Below are positions 13,486 to 26,773 of a stretch of 64,000 nt of DNA, piece by piece. The stretch covers positions 186,001 through 250,000 of the forward strand of contig NW_023503370.1 in assembly GCF_014529535.1 (NCBI RefSeq), in the 5' to 3' direction. The first letter of the stretch is position 1. Each line of letters starts with the position of its first letter. Made by a program: the position numbers and the translations under genes. This stretch comes from Bradysia coprophila (Eukaryota > Arthropoda > Insecta > Diptera > Sciaridae). The notes under the pieces were generated by a model. The model did not search any database and was not told where the DNA came from. It saw nothing but the letters and a program-made list of their open reading frames with translations.

Positions 13486-14200
13486 ATACATGAAATATCC
13501 GTCGACAAGCAGTCTATAGTGTCATCGATCAACTCCAACTTCCACCGCGGTGCACATCGAAGTTGACTAAAATGAGCGTCAATATCGTCGTCGAGTGATT
13601 CTACATTAGAAACTTGCTGTAAATGATAATATTGTTGATGATAATGAAATCGTAAGCTGTTCATTCGATTATACAGATTATAGATACCCCGTACGTTAGT
13701 CAAGTTAATTTGAAATCTACAACCACCAACAATAAAAGTTTTGTTATTCAGGCAACCGCTCTAAATTAATAACAAAAAAGGTTACAGAGAAATGGTTACC
13801 CGAGACTTCCACTGCGAATATGTAACTGTTTTCTTATTATTTAAAATTAGCAGGCGTGCAGAGACCTCATCATTTTGTCCATATTTTCCATAGGCCATCT
13901 GGCCAGCTGCAGCTCCGTCATACTGTTCACTTTGCTTGAATAGACTATTTGCATCCGTTGCGGCATGGCCCTGAACATCCTCTGCTGAATGATAAATTGT
14001 TTGCCGTGACAAACTCATCGATTTCCGATTTGGGTATTCGGATGCTAGAGATATTGTGTCTAAATAAATGCTATCCCTTTCATCCATCTCTGAATCCAAT
14101 TCAGATTCTTCGTGTTGATGAACTGAAATGCAAGTTTGATTTTGTTTGTTTTTTGGTTGGAATTCGCTGATTGATTTAGTTGCTTTTTGTTTTGCTTCAT
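13485..14200 (-). CDS. Candidate 5' coding exons of the anoctamin (tentative)
   Basis: Two coding-like acidic segments on the minus strand could supply the missing cytosolic N-terminus. One reads ELDSEMDERDSIYLDTISLA and on to YGQNDE, with a possible donor at 13866 (GAG then gtctct). The other starts at an acceptor, with its first base at 13616 (QVSNVESLDDDIDAHFSQ and so on), and would need a weak donor after 13485. Both ends are in phase 0, which matches the phase of the exon starting at 7429. No start codon is visible in the first segment, and the donors are poor. RNA evidence would decide; the call is an inference. Confidence 0.35.
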
Positions 14201-14204
14201 TCAA

Positions 14205-17100
14205 AATACAAAGTGCTTCAATAGATCACTTCGCAACTGTTCGCAATAGTCTATAAAATAGGCAACTTCACTCGAATTTGTTATAGCAAAATGTGGCTTA
14301 GAAGAGTGAAGTTGTTTATGTGTTCTTGATCTTCTATACCAACGCAACACTTGACACCGCGAAGTGATCTATAACTTTAGATCTGGCTTGAAAACGTGTG
14401 CAAGTAGAAAGTAATTGCAGTAACAACGTTGGTGCCTAAATTTCTTCCGCGCGCTTCGTCTGTCTTATTTGTGCACACACCATTTCCACATAACTGTAGT
14501 ATTTTAATGTAATCAATAAAATGATGAATTTACTTATAGAATCCATATGACAACAATCTACACATTTCACTACGACTAATTACAACCTGAACTACAATCC
14601 CTCGTCATTTAAAACTAAAATTCAAAAAAAACTTGGACCCAAATCTCTAAGAGTAGCAATATTTTGACTACGTTTTGATTAGAATATAAGCAGACCAGCT
14701 GAGAAACAGCCGAATCAAATTCACGTCTAAAATTTACTGACGTCCCCTGTACGATTAGAAGCAAATCGATTTTGAGTAAAGTTTTTGTGTCGGCTCAAGT
14801 ATAAATTGTTAATTCAGCAGTTTGTACTACAGTTAATTAAAGCTTGGGCCTGAGTAGCACGTTTAAAAAATATGTGGAAGTGGAGCCCTTCTGAAATGGT
14901 TATACTATACATCCTGTTATTGACAGTAACGACTAAAATAAGCGATAACCATCGGATGATGTGGTATTTTATAGTCAGGCTAGGCTACACCTTGAACAAA
15001 AGAAGTAATAGATTTAATCGTTATATGGAGTTTTCATGGAAAAATCCACTTTTAATTGGCAACAATATTGTGTCTTAATGTCCAACACGAGAACTATTAC
15101 ATTTCTGTTTGAATAGTATTCTGAAATGATTGCAATGAAGATTTAAGATTTGCGGAATTGTTTTTAACACCGGTGTGCATTCGAATTAAAATCGTGACAT
15201 CCGAACAAATCTGAATCTTTCTCTCGAATTTATATGCTTTGCTCTATCTGCTCTCCGCAGAATATTGATTCACAAAATATTGACTCTGTCGTCATTCCCA
15301 ATCGAATCACCGAAAATTAATAACATTTTGTCTATAACTTACTACCTTGTTTCGTGTGTGGGTAATGCCTGTGTAAAGTGTGTGCCAATAAAAATAAAAA
15401 TTTCATTCACATTAAATTAATGCAAATGTAAAAATCACAGGGTGAACGAATAACTGAACGCTGAACGAAATGATGTCATTCCAATTATTATCGTTTGACA
15501 CCGTTGGGACTTTATGGTGGTTTAAAACATTTTTTTTCTTGATTATAGGTACATTTAAAGATGGACACATTCACTTTTCACGCATGGTGTGCTGGATAGC
15601 TTATAACGTTTAACACACAAATTAATTGGCACGTGAAGCACGCGGAATTTTGGTTGTCTATTATATACAAACTCAAAAATAAAATTTTAATTTTAATTAA
15701 CCTTGAGATAATCATAAACGAAATTCAGAATTTTTTTTTTAATGAAACACAAAATTGATTACGAATAGATTGGGGTGCTTAAATCAGTGCATCTTAATAC
15801 AGTATTAGGAGAGAACATAAAAAAAATAGAAGAAGCAAATACCTGTTCGATACATCTCTTTCGATTAGAAGGTGATGCTAATCAGATTTCTAAAATATTC
15901 TAGAAATTCACAAAAAATGGGTTAGAACCACGACACTAAAATACACCAGTAATTTTGCTTACAACAATCGAAAAATACTATCGAGAAATTCTTTTCTATT
16001 ATTTATTTTTTAAACGAATTCAGTTCATGTTATACACAATTGAACCCAGTATACATAATAACGTAACACCACATGTTTGATGCTCATTACGATAAATAAA
16101 TCCTAGGCAAATAAGACTGATTTAAAATGAAACAAGAGCGCACTAAACATCACTGTTTACAGACTAGCACGAATGGAACGAGAGACGGTTTCCCATGTCG
16201 CGTATTTAAAATGTTATCAATAAAATGCCGCATATGATTTTTTTTTATTCTGCTTGATTTCGTACGTGTGTGTTGTTATTATGACGACACAACAATACAG
16301 CGCTCTAGTCTCTCCAATCGTGCATACATTGACCGTTTGGTTGGTGTTAATGAAAACTAAAAAAATGAATAATGAAATGTAAAACAATACACACACGATT
16401 GTGTGAATGGTGACATAATTATGAATGGCTTAAGCACAGTCTATTGATAAGGGAAATTCGTTTTTATCGGCAATATCAGTACGGAAATCTTAAAACCATT
16501 TAAGTGGATAATTCCCGTGTTGTGCCTAATGTGTGTACTCACTATGGAAGCAATAAATCTCTTGAGATTAGTTGAGTATTTATTTATATTCATTTAATGT
16601 TATGCCTTTGAGAAATTTCATTATCTTATTTACCTTTTTTGCGATGAAAGTGCGAAAAGAAGAAGATTTGGTGCGGCGTTCAAAGGTGTAGAACAGTTAT
16701 GACTTATACGAGAACCACTACTACAAGTATACTATCGACGATTCTTTTTGTTGTTGTTTGTTGCTGGAAACCTTGTTTTATGAATTAAATTATAAACGCG
16801 ATATATAATTAATCGTTTATTACAGCAAATTGGTTCACCGTATTTTGTATAAATGTAAAAAAAAGAACTTATTCGAGCACTAAAAAAAGCGACACAAAAC
16901 ACTCACGGACATTCTAATACATTTTGACATTTGTGTTGTTGTTGTTTTTGTTTGTGCTTATGTCACTTTTGCTTATGTCAGCTATCATCATCATCAAAAT
17001 CGTCATTAATAAAATACCGTGTAGAGCGCGAAGAGAGAGAATACGAATAATGCGAGAGGCGATCTATAGAATTTGATCGTGAGTGGGAAATTTTTCACAA
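14205..17100. other. Non-coding, AT-rich
   Basis: I see no gene, repeat array or transposon end that I can support. It could be upstream intron or promoter DNA of the anoctamin. Confidence 0.35.
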
Positions 17101-17104
17101 TTTT

Positions 17105-17370
17105 TTTCCGATCGGTTGTGAGTTGCCACGGTTTTGCCGTGGCATATAAGTGCATACTGCAAGCATCTCAAGGGGCCGGCAGGGCTGTTGCGGTGGAAGA
17201 GACCACTGTGACTCTTTCATGGAGAAGACAGTTCTGATCGCCACACTGCAAACTGGTGGAACCCTGAAGCTCCTTAAAAACGGGTCTATGCTGGATCTGA
17301 ACCTCGCCCATGATCGTTATGTGAAGTATGGGTCTGAGTCTAAACAATTGTTTATGACTCTTTTTAAATG
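17105..17370. other. GC-rich island of unknown nature with a hairpin
   Basis: About 260 bp stand out as richer in G and C than their surroundings. It opens with a perfect 8-bp stem (TGCCACGG ... CCGTGGCA around a short T-rich loop, about 17124-17145). A 73-residue frame (17150-17371, +) and a short minus-strand frame cross it, but neither resembles a known family. I compared it by memory with spliceosomal, 7SL, 7SK and RNase P RNAs and found no match. A non-coding RNA, a captured exon or a transposon remnant are all possible. Confidence 0.3.
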
Positions 17371-17598
17371 ATCCAATGGTTACAAGAAAACAAAATTTTT
17401 GCTTTCAAAAAGATTGCAACTTTTTTATGTCACAGCTTATCTAAATTTTCAATAAACAACTATTTCCGAGGCTACAATATGTTGAGCTGGTTAAGCTAGA
17501 GATAAAGTTAACACTAGAGTTCAATCAGAGCCGATAAAGTTTGGCATGAATAAATAGAAAATTTGGAATTTTCTAACGGAAAATCATGTTAAAATGAG

Positions 17599-17737
17599 TG
17601 ATTCTGAGCATACAGTTACACTCGAGAGGTGCCAAGGTTGTCATTATTTGAACATGTCTGGTTTCCCATATAATTTTGTGGTTTCCTTTGATCGACAGCG
17701 CCACCATGCCTCTCGAGTGTAACTCTATGATTCTGAG
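17599..17737. mobile_element. Small MITE with 10-bp target duplication
   Basis: A 119-bp element (17609-17727) has terminal inverted repeats built on AGTTACACTCGAGAGG. It is flanked on both sides by the direct repeat TGATTCTGAG (17599-17608 and 17728-17737). It is too short to code for a transposase. A 9-10 bp duplication suggests the Mutator-like superfamily, but an 8-bp hAT duplication extended by chance is not excluded. Confidence 0.75.
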
Positions 17738-17739
17738 GA

Positions 17740-19086
17740 TTTTTAGTGTATCGTGATTCGAAACGAAGTATGTAAAATCACCACAACCACGACAGAGTAA
17801 TGTTAACCCTGTTAACCACTCATGAGCGCTGATTTGACTAGGGACCTGAATAATCTAGTAAAAAAACATATATTTCTGACGTATTGTTTGGATTTTTATA
17901 TGGAGTTTTTCTCCCATCGGTTACATGTAATCAATCTGTCATCATCAGGCGTGTTCTATCCCAGCCATGAGTAGCCGCGCTTATCATTTCTCTGGTTCTT
18001 TCAGAACCTTACTACATACAAAGTTTGACATTCGACCATACCTTGTGTTAACGTTCATTGGTAAGTATGCCTAAAATTTGAATTTCAAGTGAACGAGTCG
18101 ATGAAAAAGTGAACCGATAAATACATTTCAACGCTTCCTTGTATGAAGATGACGCTGCGTTAGAAAGACTTGCGTGAGAAAGATTTGGAATTTCGACCAC
18201 ACTTACGGCGTGAATTTATGTCAGTGTTCATTTGAGTTCATTTTTATCCAGTGTATTAGGTACCTTATTTGACGTTTCGAAAATGAACCGCTACTGCCTG
18301 GTTTATTTTACTCTGCCGTGCCACAATGACTCTCAAAAAGACATTTCCCTTATACAAAATATGTCATTTTGATATCGTAAACTGTGTCATCTTGTTACCA
18401 TTGTGAATTACGCCGGCGCGAGATCCTTTATTATCGTTTACACTGGTTAGTCGAGCTTTTTGCACAGAATAATTGCTAATAAGATAAAAGCAGTGAGATG
18501 TAAGTCTATACTTGTTTACGAATCACAATACATTCAAAACCCTCAGAACGATCATTTTAATTTGATTCTTCTCTCCACACAATAAAAAATAGGAAACGAA
18601 AAATAAAATCCTTAGAGAAAATCGTAGATCTGAGATCAATTTTACGCCACATTCGTTCATCGGATACACATGCATGTTATCTCGATATGACGCAAGACAA
18701 CTCCTACCGTAATTTGCGCGGTATAACGCACCACTTCTGATGATTTTACACACAATAAAAATTGTCGGGACTACGTAGACCTACTTGATACCTACCGTAG
18801 AAAATAGAGAAAATTCAAATTGGAGCCGAAATAACGAATTAGATTCGAAATTCGATAATTTGAGGTTTCTGACACGCTTACACAGGGGATAAATGGAAAT
18901 GTATAACAGTAATACAATAGTCCACCGAGCTAGTGGAGGCCTTCATTTTAACTCTATATTGACTTCTGTCTAAAGTCAAATCTGTTAGGACCTTCTCGGC
19001 GCTCAAAAAATGAAAGTAAAGCTTATGTTCAAGTGATAGACGACTCTGCGTCTTTAAAATTTATTTAAAATAATGCTGTCGATGGC
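17740..19086. other. Non-coding stretch with a decayed MITE
   Basis: Apart from a decayed relative of the MITE at 41981-42086 (about 18311-18425), I see no supported feature. Confidence 0.35.
18311..18425. mobile_element. Decayed MITE copy (same family as 41981-42086)
   Basis: It shares 'cttatacaaaat', 'tgtcattttg' and the terminal 'attgtgaattacgcc' with the better preserved element at 41981-42086. The ends are diverged and no target duplication is visible. Confidence 0.5.
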
Positions 19087-19984
19087 TTAGGGAAATTTCT
19101 TTCGCTCCTCGCAGATACATGTACAGTTCTTAGCCGGTTCAGCTGATTTGCCGAAGAAATTGGCCAAACTCACATCTTTTGAAAATCTGTTCCCATTCAT
19201 TGCCTTTTGTTGGGTAACAGTTGGATTTAATAGCCTATCAAACGATAAATGACGATTCCATGGAGGATTATCCGAACTTTGCTGATAGTATACTTCATCT
19301 CCCATTCCGGCTGGTTCAGTCAGCACGTTTTCCGAAATTGAATCCAACCCCAACAACAGGTCAAATATTGACGGCGAACGAGTGATTGGAGCATAACGAA
19401 GCGATGGCGTAGCGAAACTATTTTCTCGTGGTTTCTCCCATCGCATTCTAGAATAGCTCGATGGAATATCGACCACAACAACATCGAATCCGTGTAAACC
19501 ATTTTCTCCACTGTTTTCGAATGTACTGAATCTGTGTGGTTCCTTCAAAACCTTATGCCACGTCGGATGATTGATTGACTGTCGTTTCGGATGGCTGCCT
19601 ATTTTTAGTACATTTGAAGACTTCTCAGAAACTGTATTTTTCGCTGTAGGCCATGGTTTGTCATGATCTTGAACTTTCGTTTCGTCAGTAATTTTAATAT
19701 GAGGCTTATCGGCGTTTGATTTTGCACTTGAAAGCGGTTTGCTGTCTGATACATTAGGACTAGACGAAATCGTATCGGTTGAAGTGGTAGTATGGAACGG
19801 TTCTTCGTATGGGCTATGAACGGATTTTAGGTTTTTTCCATCTTTCTTGACACCGTCTAAGTGAAATGCATTCAAGTCAAGCATCTGAAATGCTAAAGAA
19901 AATGTTTAGGGTTTTCGTCTTAGATAAATCGTTCAGCGGCTTACCGAGCAAGTAAATCATAAGAAATATATTATGTGCCTCCAT
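19087..19984 (-). CDS. Unrecognised secreted protein, two exons
   Basis: Exon 1 (19984-19945) encodes MEAHNIFLMIYLL and splices in phase 1 to exon 2 (19892-19087), giving 281 residues. The start is a clean hydrophobic signal peptide, with cleavage expected around residues 17-24. The mature part is rich in Ser, Pro, Thr and Asp, then has a segment with HPTWHKVLKEPHRF and RSPSIFDLLLGLDSI. It ends in a Cys-containing, basic tail (NCTCICEERKKFP). There are no transmembrane segments, repeats or Cys framework that I recognise. A possible 5' UTR acceptor (TTCTTGCAG) lies just upstream of the ATG. It stands alone between the anoctamin and CYP4G. The function is unknown; fast-evolving insect-specific secreted proteins often look like this. 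Confidence 0.75.
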
Positions 19985-21709
19985 CGTTCAAAGGGTAATT
20001 ATTTACTGACGACTGCAAGAAATTATTTGATCTTATTCAAAAGCTACTTTGATTTTTTACTCAAGAACGATGTGATGAGAATTCTTCACGTGATTTTATT
20101 GGATTTGGGAATGATGAGGCAAATAAATTAAACGGCTGGCTGATGTCTCAATCATTTTATCGTTACGTTGGCAATTCATTATTATTCTGCAATAGTTCCC
20201 GCGAATCTGTAGAAGTATTCCTAGAAGTTTAACTAGGGAACTGCAGTCACTAATCTCTACCGCTTTGATTATGATAACATCACGCAAGCAATATTGAAAC
20301 GAGTCGCAATTATAAGCAAGCTTGTTCTAGGACAAAAATACTGAAATTTTGACAGAGGACATAATAATCGAGTGGGCACTCGGAACTCGGGACTATCGAT
20401 ATCGATACCCCCACTTTCTAGTAACGATAGATAAAATTGGTTTCTTTAGGGTTGTTGATATTTTTTGTAGTCTACCTTTAGAGGGATTCTTTTGAAAAAC
20501 AGGCCGCCGAAATCGGACGCATTTTCCAGCGGAATTTTTACAAAAATTTTTCCACTTACACGAGCCGTATAGGATCGTGTGGGGTGTCATTCGAAAGGTA
20601 ATCACATGTACCATTGAGCCGAGTAGTACATTGACCAATGTCACATACGGCTATCCGTATGCTCTAGGTAATATGATCCTTGAAGTACAAGATTTGACAT
20701 CAACCGATTAAAAATACTTTGATTGATGGAAGTAATAGACCCGATAATAATACTGGACATATGCTTTTAGTATGTAACAAGTTAGCTAGCTAAATGAATT
20801 AGTTGAACAGGAGACAAAATTGAACATAATTTTATTTGAGAGAAGGATCTTTCTTTTTATAAGTTGTGTTTGTGCTGAGAAATCTCTGGAACCACTAGAT
20901 GAATGCCATTTGTATGTCGTCCAGTAAACTCTAAACGTTCAGAGCCGCATAAATCAAAGAGTGAGCCCACCTTAACCAGTATCTCAAAGAAAAAGTGCTA
21001 GTATGTCTTTTCACTGGTAATAGTTACACGCAAGCGTGTGATAGTGGAAACCGTAAAAAGACATGTGAACAATTTCATTTGTATTGTATGAGTCGACCAG
21101 CTGAAGAAAATGTGTGTCCAAATTTCGATGACGTCGACTGCAAACAACAAACCAAAAAAAACAACTTGGTGATGAATTTGATCAAAAAGCCGTTTTGGTA
21201 TTGTTGAGGTTTGGTTTGGTGGATCACTAAGAAGAAGCAGTATGTACCAGTGATGAACCTTCAAACGACAGCTTTATTGGTTAATTAATCCATTCAATCA
21301 TTATATGAAACTGATCGAAGAAGGAGATTACTTTCAGTAAAAAGAAGAGGTAGGTTCAGTGAAGAATGTAATTGGAATAAAAACGTGGTAGAACTGAAGA
21401 ACTGATGGAACAACGGTAAAAGTGATAAGTTTTTTTTAAATTAAGTGAAAGTCCAAAACTGTAAATCTGAATAATTCTACTGCCATATCACTGGTTGCAA
21501 GAAATTGGACGCATCACTATCGCGACGGGTGATTATGAAACTTACCTATTGTAAATCGCGCAGGACAATAGTGGAACGTGAGTTTTAACAAAGAAAAAAA
21601 AGAGCCAATCCATATACCATTCAATGATCCTCGTTTTCTTTATTAAAGACCATTCGCATAAAAAACATGATAAATAATTTAAAAATTAATCCTAAATCCG
21701 TCTTTAGGT
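19985..21709. other. Intergenic between the secreted-protein gene and CYP4G
   Basis: Only chance frames are visible. About 20665-20720 shares 'gattaaaaatactttgat' and neighbouring bases with 54720-54805, a dispersed repeat of unknown class. Confidence 0.4.
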
Positions 21710-24700
21710 TTATGCTTTAGCCATCTTTTCACGTGGCTGAAGTCGCACCATGAAGCCTTCCTCCCGTTTCAATATGATATCGGCTTGAAGCTTGAAATCA
21801 TCCTCTTTCAAATCCGAATGGATCTTGTAGTTACGTAAAATTGTCGACAGCAAAATTTTCAATTTTAACATCGCGTATTTACGGCCTTTTAGGACACGAA
21901 AAGACAATGAGAATGAAGTAATAACATTAAACGAAATTATGTTAAGAACACGAACACCTACCCACACAACTTCTAGGTCCCGCAGAGAACGGAACGAATG
22001 CATAATAATGTCGGTTAGCTTGTCGTTCTGGCAAAAAGTTGTCCGGATTGAATTTGGTCGGATTGGGATAGATTGTCTCATTTCGATGTAGTTTAAAGGT
22101 GGCAACAGCAACGGTAGCACCAGCTGGAACAATGTAATCTCCTGATGCCAATTTCAAATCTTCTTTCATTTGTCGAGCAATTAGAGGCACCGGAGGGAAA
22201 AGACGTAATGTTTCCATTAAGCATCGTTCCAAGTATTTCATTTCTAGGGTGTCTTGGAAGGTGGCTGGTCGATCAGATTCACCGAAAATGCCATGCAATT
22301 CTTCCACTACCTTTTGTTGGATATCTTGATGAATGCCCTGAAATGATCGAATATGATAACAATGAGTTTGAACAATAGTTGGTTGTGGTTTCATCACCAT
22401 CATGGACAGGAAGAATGAACTTCCAGCGGCTGTAGTATCGTGACCTTCAAACATAATGGTGTCCACTTGTTCTTTGATTTCCTTGTCGGTGATCAAAGCG
22501 CCATTCTGGGCGCTCTCCAACAACAGATCCAAAAACGCCAATCTCTTCTTCTCTCCAATATCATTTTCCTCATTTTCCACATCCAGATCGTCTCTCAGAC
22601 CAGCTGATTGGCCGAACGACAAACCTTCAACAGATGTTAATGCCGACTTTGACTTCAAGTTGGCTTCAGTCGTTTTGATTTCAGTTTGAGCCAATGAACC
22701 ACGAGTTCCTTTCAAGAATGCCGATTTCTTGTTGCGAATGACCTTTTTCGTCAAGCCATGAATTGTGCCTAAAAGTTTCACCTGTTTGGTGGCATAGTTG
22801 GTCAAATTGAATATCCAGTTAGCTCTCAAGAACAAGCTTCTGTGACGGGCATGCAAAATGTCGCACATTTTCATGACGGCCATTGCATAATCGTAACCAG
22901 ATTGATCTTGAGTTTTCTTGGACACTCCCATAGCCGTTTCTGGAATGATAAGTTTTCATTTAGACATCAACAATCACATCACAAAAATATTAGCAGGATC
23001 GGAACACTAAACAAAGCTTAACCTGTCACAGACGGCAAGCATATTAACAGTTTTACTATTCAAACTATTACTTCATTTGTTCAAAGATTTTCAGAGATTG
23101 ATTTCAGAAATCTTTTACTTCATTTCTTTTGAACATCCTTTTTGCTATACAAAAGCTCATTAGTTAGAGCTTGTCGTTTATTATTGCTGTCGTTGTTGAT
23201 AACAGATCACAGTCGTCTGTAACAGGTTAATCGGAGAGTTAATGGTTTTGTGTTATAAGGGGGTAGCTCTGGTTAATATATCGATCAATGATGGTAGAAA
23301 ACAGTGACTATTTTCAGGGACGGAATACTAAATAGCCATATCCGATAGTAAACATCCTAACAAAAACGAACCATCTCTATATTCCCCAAAACATCCAGAC
23401 ACACATTTATGCATCAACCAATACGAAGCGGCGCATGATTTTATAATAAATCATTATACAAACTAGAGTCCAATTAATCGGTTTTCCTTCAATATACGGG
23501 AGACGTAACCAAACACATTTAATGATTTTCCGTTGACATAACACACATCTAGCGTACGAAAGTGATTAAAACTCTGTGCAATTTCTTTTCAATCGCAAAA
23601 TACCGGTAGTCTCACAATATATTGTATATGTAACACTTTGGGATGTGTAACTGATGCTGACGATGGCTGGCATGCTGACACATTACGTTTGTAATAATCG
23701 TAATAAGTGTGTAAGTAAACAACATTTTCCTTTCTTCTAGCGATCAGCTGCATGCGTAATAGGTGAATATTCTACGATTCGGTCTATATCTGAAAAACCA
23801 GTTTTTGCCACATTTTATTAACTTGACTCTCAGGTAAAAGTGAGAAGTGAGTTAATTTCGTCGTTTCAACAGTAATTATACATCTGGTTGGAATGCTGAG
23901 AGACATATATATTCCCGAGGCAGTATAGTATATACTTCACCAAAATAGACGTACGGAATTTTCATTCATTTTAATCTGATATGTCCCAGCATGACTTACC
24001 AAAAAAAAAATTCAAACAATTACTGGATCGTGTCAGATGCAGTATATCAAATCACTAGCGAATTTTGACTCTGTGCGAGCAATTAAAGTCCAAGTCAACA
24101 AGAAAACAATAATCTCTAAGACTGAGGGTTTCCTCCTATTATTTTGTTTGAATCTTAGACGCACCATGCTGATTAATAATTCATTCATCCTCATTTAAAC
24201 TATTGGTTGTAAACGGAAATCATTAAACGGCTCAACGAAAAAAATACAAGCAAATGTGTTCATGCTGTATTTGAATAAATATATAAACCGAGAGAGCCAT
24301 TAGCTACACACTCTTCCGAACGGTTTGTTTTATATAAATTCTAATGTTTTTCATCTTATACAATCTGGGCATTTCATACGACAAAACGAAAGTGGGATAA
24401 CAACATTAATCATGCATTTAAAGAAATTTTTTGGTTGACATGTACAATCATGTAATAGCTAAATTAAGAATGAGTTTATATTCAAGTCTTATATAACACA
24501 GACAACGAACAAGTGATATTATCACTATCTACTTGTAGGTAGAGAATCTTATTTCGCTAGAAGAGAACAAATATCAGATCGGAATTTGAATGCAAAGAAA
24601 AGTGATTTACTTAGAGACACTTATGTATCGCCGGAAATGTTTGAAATTTCAACTTAACACAGTTCTTAGATGGAGCGGACAGTTATTAAAATGCAAGTGT

Positions 24701-26773
24701 GGAACTCGTACCGCTTATTTTTCCTAACATTGCTTCAAGATTTGGAACAAATATCTTTGAGAACCGCTTAGCGAGAATTTCTTTTAGATTTTACTTACCT
24801 AACAGAATTTCAACAGTTGCTTCACTCATATAGTCATGAGCATCAAACGTTTTGCCCACTTCTGTATTCAATTTTTTCACAACTTGACGCGAATTTTCAT
24901 TGAACAAATCGATGAAACTTTTCAGCACATTCAAGTGGAAAGTTGGTGCAATTAATTTCCGATGTGAACGCCATTTGTGACCTGAATCGAAATGATTTTG
25001 GAACCGTATTGACCGAATATATTCAAAAAAATCTGCCGATAAATACCTGTACTGATCAGAAGTCCTTCACCCAACCACGGTTTGAAGAATTTGTATTCAT
25101 AAGATTTGTCAATGTAGACTTGACTACTCAATATCAATTCAACGTCGCGTGGATCGAACAGAAGCACCACCAATTTTGGACCCAGCCATAACCGGGCAAC
25201 GTGTTCGAATTTTTCGCCCTCTGTTACGACTGTCTGGAAGACAGCTGGAATTTATAGTTAAATATAAATGGTAAAACTGCTACTTGGTAAGGATATTTTA
25301 TGATGATGGTACAATGGTGTTTGACTTGTCTTTTTTGAGAAAATCAATTAATTTTGGTTGTAGTGGAAGCATTTGTAATGATTCCAGGAAATGTGGGGGT
25401 AACTTAAATTTTGTATGATGCACTCGTGGGGCCATGAATCCTCAAAAATATTTACAAAAAATACAATTTTTACAGCTGGTAAATTTTTGATCCACAGTGG
25501 AGACGTAAATCTAGTCGTAAATAGAAACGCAGGATTCAAACGTAAGATTTAGTTTCAATTCGATTTTTTTAATGTTAAGGAATTGACGGAATTGCTTTCA
25601 AGAATTACTCAATAGGGCCGACGCGATTTTTAGGAAAAGTATTTCTATCGCGAGTTTTTCAACTTTTTCCCAACATTTTTCAACATTGAGGAAAAATAGG
25701 AAAATTCAGAAAAACCTTTTCCCAAAAATTGTCTCTCCTATAGATTAGCCGCGGTGCTTGATCAAAAGTTTATCTCGACTGAACATTGTCGAGTAAAGTA
25801 CAATGCATTTGTAGTGAAAGAGATGTGAAGTAGTTGCTGTAACATTTTCCTCTGTTACATAAGAGGCTCTCATGAGTTAAAAATGGATAGAAAAATCCAA
25901 AAAAATCCGAAAAATCCGCAGAATATCCCAGCACTGCATATAACTTTTAATAGTTAGAAACGACGGAAAATTTACTCCTCTTAGGTTGTCTTCTTCTTAA
26001 TTAAAAAAAATGGTGTGATGCGAAACTAATTGTATCAAGAACATTGATTATACATCCGATCGCGAATTTTACTACGAATCAGTTGCCTGCGATTAGAATA
26101 TTGAATAATTTTCCGAAAAAGCAAAGATCTTGTCATACAACACTCACTGTCCTCATATCCAAAATTTGAAACACGAGATCACAATATGAATATGTAAATT
26201 GCATTTGAAAACTATATAGAATCAATTCACAGAGAACGCGCTCACGTTTAATTAACCCTTCGACTTAATTATGGACTTTTTAAAATCAATTCAAATTTTA
26301 AGCCACCCAATGCTAATCAAAATTCATGTATAATTACTGATAACTGGGTTTTGAATTCCGAATTCGATAAAAAGTTCAAAAAGTTCAATCGACGAAATTA
26401 GATTTTTTTTCGATAAATTATTTATTGAGTTGTATTTGAACCGCTACGGAAAATTAAATCAAATTAAATCAAACACAAATTTAACACAATAATGAACTTG
26501 ATAATCACAGTAACGGGATACAAGTTTAGAACTTCGATGAACGAAACATGCACAAAACTTACAGTGTGATGTTCCGACTAAATCCAATAAATTTCCGATA
26601 ATTGGTAATCCATCTGGACCCGGCAATGTTTTGGCTAATTCTAACATATGCCTTCGCGATAATTTCCAATAAACAAACCACAATGTTAAAGCTGGTATGA
26701 GAAGAAAGTAGAATAGACTACTTGCAGCCATAATGCTTGAAGGAGTCACTTCTGCAGCAACTGTCCCCGCCAT
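21710..26773 (-). CDS. Cyp4g15: Cytochrome P450 CYP4G (CYP4G15-type)
   Basis: CYP4G enzymes are insect-specific microsomal P450s. CYP4G1 is an oxidative decarbonylase making cuticular hydrocarbons in oenocytes, while CYP4G15 is expressed elsewhere. Six exons join in frame: 26773-26563, 25244-25047, 24981-24799, 22939-22398, 22337-21962, 21885-21710, giving 561 residues. Seen in order: an N-terminal membrane anchor (FYFLLIPALTLWFVYWKL), the PGPDGLPIIGN hinge, HRKLIAPTFHLNVLKSFI, and the CYP4G-only acidic insertion (SFGQSAGLRDDLDVENEEND) before the I-helix. The I-helix is FEGHDTTAAGSSFF, with the Glu that links haem in CYP4. The K-helix is ETLRLFPPV and the haem loop is FSAGPRSCVG. The N-terminus and LKREEGFMVRLQPR tail resemble CYP4G15 more than CYP4G1. 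The ATG at 26773 is chosen because it precedes the anchor directly. Introns 1 and 3 are long. Confidence 0.95.
22940..24798 (-). other. Intron 3 of the CYP4G gene
   Basis: A 1.9-kb AT-rich intron. I see no coding exon, array or transposon end in it. Confidence 0.5.
25245..26562 (-). other. Intron 1 of the CYP4G gene
   Basis: A 1.3-kb intron between the membrane-anchor exon and the rest of the enzyme. Nothing else is recognised in it. Confidence 0.5.

Noticed and set aside
17105-17370. Spliceosomal RNA, SRP RNA, 7SK or RNase P RNA gene
   Set aside because: None of the conserved core motifs I know for these RNAs is present.
20995-21264. Cys-containing 70-codon plus-strand frame, considered as a short secreted peptide
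   Set aside because: No signal peptide that holds up, no Cys framework and no flanking gene signals.
24943-25191. 82-codon plus-strand frame
   Set aside because: It is the antisense shadow of CYP4G exons 2 and 3.
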